Positions 6,292 to 9,132 of a stretch of DNA of 9,132 nucleotides are shown piece by piece. Positions within the stretch are counted from its first letter, which is position 1; each line of letters starts with the position of its first letter. Both the position numbers and the translations under genes were made by a program. This stretch comes from Thermofilaceae archaeon (GTDB taxonomy: Archaea > Thermoproteota > Thermoprotei > Thermofilales > B69-G16). The notes under the pieces are model-generated. The model was not told the DNA's origin. It did no database searches and was given only the letters and a program-made list of their open reading frames with translations. Location of the stretch: assembly GCA_027017165.1 (NCBI GenBank), contig JALURF010000149.1, positions 1 to 9,132 of the forward strand. Direction: 5' to 3'.

Positions 6292-6666
6292 GTGAGTAGA
6301 AAATTCAGAGTGACAATAGACGATGAGGTATACGAAATAGAAGTCGAACTAGCTGATACAGAAAGTGAAATTGAAATCCTCAAGAAACTTTTCACAAAAT
6401 CTAAAGTAAAGGAGTTAGAGAGCATAGAAAGCGCGCCCAGAATTTCTGATAGAATAATAGCGGCTCCCATGACGGGTAAAGTTCTGGCTTTAAAAGTAAA
6501 ATATGGTAGTGAAGTTAAAGAAGATACAGTCATAGCGGTTCTTGAATCTATGAAAACGCAGGTGGAAATAACCGCTGGTAGAAGAGGCAGGATTAAAAGA
6601 ATTTTCGTGGAAGAAGGACAAGTGGTAAAACAGGGACAGCCTCTGTTAGAACTAGAGGCTACGTAG
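6292..6666 (+). CDS. accB: biotin carboxyl carrier protein (BCCP) of acyl-CoA carboxylase
   Basis: 124-residue carrier whose biotin shuttles between biotin carboxylase and carboxyltransferase. Residues 4-20 (KFRVTIDDEVYEIEVEL) form the N-terminal strand pair typical of PCC/transcarboxylase-type carriers. Residues 21-54 are a charged, helix-prone linker without the usual Ala/Pro-rich stretch. Residues 55-122 are a complete biotinyl/lipoyl-type domain: AAPMTGKVLALKV, the biotin hairpin LESMKTQVEI with Lys88 as the biotin site, and EEGQVVKQGQPLLELE. The site reads S-M-K-T, where most carriers have A-M-K-M. The GTG start is the only option, since an in-frame TAG lies at 6280; GTGAG at 6284-6288 is a weak ribosome site. 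The 3' end overlaps the ligase gene on the other strand by eight bases. Confidence 0.93.
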   Translation: MSRKFRVTIDDEVYEIEVELADTESEIEILKKLFTKSKVKELESIESAPRISDRIIAAPMTGKVLALKVKYGSEVKEDTVIAVLESMKTQVEITAGRRGRIKRIFVEEGQVVKQGQPLLELEAT

Positions 6667-7450
6667 AGTCTCTCACTAATAGCTTTTTAAGAGAAGAAGA
6701 TTCTATCTCCTCTACACCGTTCTCGGTTTCTAGGAGTAGAGAACCATTTAAACCTACCCCCTTTAAAATACCTCTAAAAACTTCCTTCTCACAGATGGCA
6801 ACTACTTCTTCATTTTTTCCATAAAGCATTTCTTCCACCTTTTCTCTGATAGTATATACGAACCCTTTCTCCAAATCCATGATATATTCTTCAAATCGAT
6901 ACACTATCTCATCCAGTAATTTTATATTATCAAGCTTAAAGCCAAGCGCTTCAAAAACTGTAACAGCTGTATTCTGCAACTTTGCAGGGAGATCTCTTAG
7001 ATAAAAATTCGTATTAATTCCAACGCCCAGTACAACGTACGCGATATTTCTACCTATTTTAACATCTGCTAATACTCCACATACTTTTTTACCATCTACT
7101 ACGACGTCGTTAGGCCATTTAATCCGAGTATTCAAACCTTTAGATTTGAGAGTTTCGGCAACAGAGAGGGCCATCGCCAAACTTAAAAACGGTATAACGT
7201 GCGCGGGAATACGAAGCTTAAGTATCAGCGAGAACCAAAGACCACCGGATGGAGAGGACCATGCGCGTCCCCGCCTACCCATGCCGCGCGTCTGACATCC
7301 TGCGATAATCACCAGTTTTCTACACTTCTCTAAGATACTTTTAGCTATTATCATGGTAGACCGTGTTTTTCGAATGTAGAGAAAATCCATTAAAAGGCGT
7401 GTCAGAGAGGAACCTCCGCTCACGCGATCGCCGCTTTTAACCCTCATCAT
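6659..7450 (-). CDS. birA: biotin--[carboxyl carrier protein] ligase, no DNA-binding domain
   Basis: Enzyme of 263 residues that activates biotin with ATP and attaches it to the carrier lysine; the likely substrate is the adjacent accB product. Motifs: RSTMIIAKSILEK (30-42) corresponds to the usual D-S-T-N region; QTRGMGRRGRAWSSPSGGLW (53-72) is the biotinyl-5'-AMP loop; KWPNDVVVDGKKVCGVLADV (111-130) is the core active site; GVGINTN (142-148) follows. Residues 215-256 form the small C-terminal SH3-like domain (VFRGILKGVGLNGSLLLE). There is no N-terminal winged helix, so it is a monofunctional ligase rather than a BirA repressor. The ATG at 7450 lacks a ribosome site but lies about 28 bases from a TATA element, fitting leaderless expression; M21 (7388-7390) is an alternative start because residues 1-20 are not typical of the family. 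Confidence 0.93.
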   Translation of the reverse strand: MMRVKSGDRVSGGSSLTRLLMDFLYIRKTRSTMIIAKSILEKCRKLVIIAGCQTRGMGRRGRAWSSPSGGLWFSLILKLRIPAHVIPFLSLAMALSVAETLKSKGLNTRIKWPNDVVVDGKKVCGVLADVKIGRNIAYVVLGVGINTNFYLRDLPAKLQNTAVTVFEALGFKLDNIKLLDEIVYRFEEYIMDLEKGFVYTIREKVEEMLYGKNEEVVAICEKEVFRGILKGVGLNGSLLLETENGVEEIESSSLKKLLVRDST

Positions 7451-7474
7451 CCAAGGTATATAGTATCGACGCAG

Positions 7475-7482
7475 ATATATAA
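7475..7482. promoter_or_regulatory. shared TATA element for divergent ligase and accC genes
   Basis: ATATATAA is nearly symmetrical, and its centre is about 28 bases from the ligase ATG (7450, minus strand) and about 27 bases from the ATG at 7505 (plus strand). Both starts lack ribosome sites. One TATA element could thus drive leaderless mRNAs both ways. A second TATATA lies at 7457-7462. Confidence 0.5.
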
Positions 7483-7504
7483 CGTGTTTTAAGTGTATAA
7501 ACGT

Positions 7505-8992
7505 ATGCCCGAGCCACCCTTTAAGAAGATACTCATCGCCAATAGAGGAGAAATCGCCGTAAGAATAATAAGAGCTGCAAAAGAAGAGGGAATAAAAACG
7601 GTAGCAGTCTACTCTGACGCCGACAGAAATTCTCTACATAGACTCCTAGCGGACGAATCCGTATGGATAGGAGATCCTCACCCTCGCTACAGCTACCTCG
7701 ATATAGAAAAGATAGTTAGCGCTGCGAAGAAAACGGGAGCCGAAGCCGTACATCCCGGATACGGGTTTTTAGCAGAAAATCCGCACTTTGTGGAACGACT
7801 AGAAGAAGAAGGTATAATCTTTATAGGTCCCCCTAGCCAAGTGCAGAGGCTCGTAGGAGATAAATTGGGGGCAAGGAAAAAAGTCTCAGAAGTTGGAGTA
7901 CCTATAGCCCCGGGCACTTTAAGCCCCGTATCGGTAGACGACGCCGTGGAAGTAGCCGATAAAATAGGTTATCCTCTGATAGTGAAGCCAGCGGGCGGTG
8001 GAGGAGGTATAGGAATGGCTATAGTCTACGATGAAAAAGAGCTTTTAGAAGCTGTTGAGAGGGCTTCTAAACTGGCCAAGTCTACCTTTGCAAATCCAGA
8101 AGTATATATAGAAAGGTATTTTCCAAAAGCCAGACATATAGAAGTCCAAATACTAGCCGATACTCATGGAAATGTCGTTCACCTCTATGAGAGGGAATGC
8201 TCGGTTCAGAGGCGTTTTCAAAAATTAATCGAGGAATCCCCCTCGCCAGCACTAGACGAGAGAGGAAGAGAGAGGATAACTAGCTTAGCCGTAAAAGTAG
8301 CTAAAGCTGTAGGCTATGTAAACGCCGGAACTATAGAATTCCTATACATATCGGATTTAGACGAGTTTTACTTCTTAGAAGTAAACTCCAGAATACAAGT
8401 TGAACATCCAGTCACGGAGATGGTTACTGGAATTGATATCGTTAAAGAACAGTTCCGAATAGCTGCTGGCGAGGAACTTAGCATAAGCCAGAACGAAATA
8501 GAGCAGAAAGGACATGCCTTTGAAGCAAGAATATACGCCGAAGATCCTCTCCGTAACTTTATGCCTTCACCTGGCGTGATTACGAACTATCTGCCGCCAA
8601 GCGGTCCTGGAGTTAGAGTTGATTCGGGGATTTATCCAGGCTATGAAATACCCTCTTTCTACGACCCTCTCATTCTAAAGTTGATAGTTTGGGGTAGAGA
8701 TAGACTAGAAGCCATTAAGAGAATGAGAAGAGCTCTTCAGGAAACGGTAATTGAAGGCGTGGCTACTAACATAATTTTCCACGAGGTCGTGTTTAGAGAT
8801 GAAGCTTTTAACAAGGGAATCATAACTACGAATTTCATAAAAGAGAGGAATATAATTGAGAAAATTAAAAAATATAGAGGCGAGAGACTTAAACTGCCTA
8901 TAATAGCGGGAGAAGAGAGAAGAATATCTAAAGAACCTAAGGAAGAAGTTCAGATAGATGCCTGGAAGCTCTCGGCCAAGCTCGGCTTATAA
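7505..8992 (+). CDS. accC: biotin carboxylase subunit of acyl-CoA carboxylase
   Basis: ATP-grasp enzyme of 495 residues that carboxylates the biotin on the carrier protein using ATP and bicarbonate. Landmarks (numbered from the ATG at 7505): KKILIANRGEIAVRII (7-22), VHPGYGFLAEN (82-92), Lys120 in GDK, the ATP-binding loop KPAGGGGGIGM (161-171), RECSVQRRFQKLIEESPSP (230-248) with Lys240, metal-binding Glu278 and Glu292, and catalytic Arg296 in EVNSRIQVEHPVTE, where the usual form is EMNTR. I prefer the ATG at 7505 over the in-frame GTG at 7493, because the former is about 27 bases from the TATA element. Residues 450-495 form a tail beyond the AccC core (about 450 residues), ending in VQIDAWKLSAKLGL, a motif shared with the 50-residue protein. 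Separated from accB by the opposite-strand ligase gene. Confidence 0.95.
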   Translation: MPEPPFKKILIANRGEIAVRIIRAAKEEGIKTVAVYSDADRNSLHRLLADESVWIGDPHPRYSYLDIEKIVSAAKKTGAEAVHPGYGFLAENPHFVERLEEEGIIFIGPPSQVQRLVGDKLGARKKVSEVGVPIAPGTLSPVSVDDAVEVADKIGYPLIVKPAGGGGGIGMAIVYDEKELLEAVERASKLAKSTFANPEVYIERYFPKARHIEVQILADTHGNVVHLYERECSVQRRFQKLIEESPSPALDERGRERITSLAVKVAKAVGYVNAGTIEFLYISDLDEFYFLEVNSRIQVEHPVTEMVTGIDIVKEQFRIAAGEELSISQNEIEQKGHAFEARIYAEDPLRNFMPSPGVITNYLPPSGPGVRVDSGIYPGYEIPSFYDPLILKLIVWGRDRLEAIKRMRRALQETVIEGVATNIIFHEVVFRDEAFNKGIITTNFIKERNIIEKIKKYRGERLKLPIIAGEERRISKEPKEEVQIDAWKLSAKLGL

Positions 8993-9040
8993 TTTTAGTT
9001 ACTAAAAATAAATGGTAAGAAACTCTTAGTTTCTATTTTA
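8993..9040 (+). terminator. tandem hairpin/T-rich terminator region after accC
   Basis: Directly after the accC stop, TTTTAG-TTA-CTAAAA (8993-9007) can form a six-pair hairpin, and AGAAAC-TCTTA-GTTTCT (9018-9034) a second one followed by ATTTTATT. Both suit transcription ending here. The remaining 90 bases to the window end contain no gene; they show a T7 run (9109-9115) and the palindrome ATGATATCAT (9118-9127). Confidence 0.45.
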
Positions 9041-9132
9041 TTCAACAATTAATACAGTTTATTCATATAATGAGGTACTAAGCCCCGAATAATCTAAAGA
9101 TAGATAAATTTTTTTACCATGATATCATAGAT

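Noticed and set aside
6659..7450. BirA-type biotin operon repressor
   Set aside because: The first 20 residues are far too short for the winged-helix DNA-binding domain; only ligase domains are present.
7493..7504. GTG start giving biotin carboxylase four more residues
   Set aside because: It is only about 15 bases from the TATA centre and has no ribosome site; the ATG at 7505 fits leaderless spacing and family N-termini.

Overview
The window looks archaeal, probably a thermophilic member of the Thermoproteota/TACK side, though no gene here fixes the genus. Signs are AGA/AGG arginine and ATA isoleucine codons throughout, AT-rich TATA-like boxes about 27 bases before several start codons that lack a Shine-Dalgarno site (leaderless style), an Archaeoglobus-like IscS variant with IscU, and an acyl-CoA carboxylase split over separate small genes.

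Left part (1-1752): a tight iscS-iscU pair for Fe-S cluster assembly, with a one-base gap. The cysteine desulfurase keeps its PLP lysine and catalytic cysteine but lacks several otherwise conserved residues.

Middle (1755-3545): a secreted, helical, repeat-containing protein on the minus strand diverges from a membrane-anchored winged-helix protein on the plus strand. They share an 87-base intergenic region and may form a sensor/target pair. A gene-free stretch of 338 bases follows, with a long-range inverted repeat and the promoter of the next gene.

Right part (3884-8992): a biotin-dependent acyl-CoA carboxylase locus. In order it holds a shortened KipA/AHS2-like protein with a BCCP-like tail, the carboxyltransferase (pccB type), a 50-residue small protein, the biotin carboxyl carrier protein (accB), biotin protein ligase on the opposite strand, and biotin carboxylase (accC). 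The ligase would load biotin on Lys88 of the carrier, the carboxylase would carboxylate the biotin with ATP and bicarbonate, and the carboxyltransferase would pass the carboxyl group to an acyl-CoA (acetyl- or propionyl-CoA likely). The products could serve CO2 fixation or propionyl-CoA metabolism; the window does not decide.

The most notable points are two probable assembly tags. The C-terminus of the AHS2-like protein resembles the N-terminal strand of a BCCP without any biotinyl domain. The 50-residue protein and the C-terminal tail of biotin carboxylase share a motif of the form V-x-I-x-x-W-[RK]-x-x-A-K-L. Together they suggest that this carboxylase has accessory subunits beyond the usual three.
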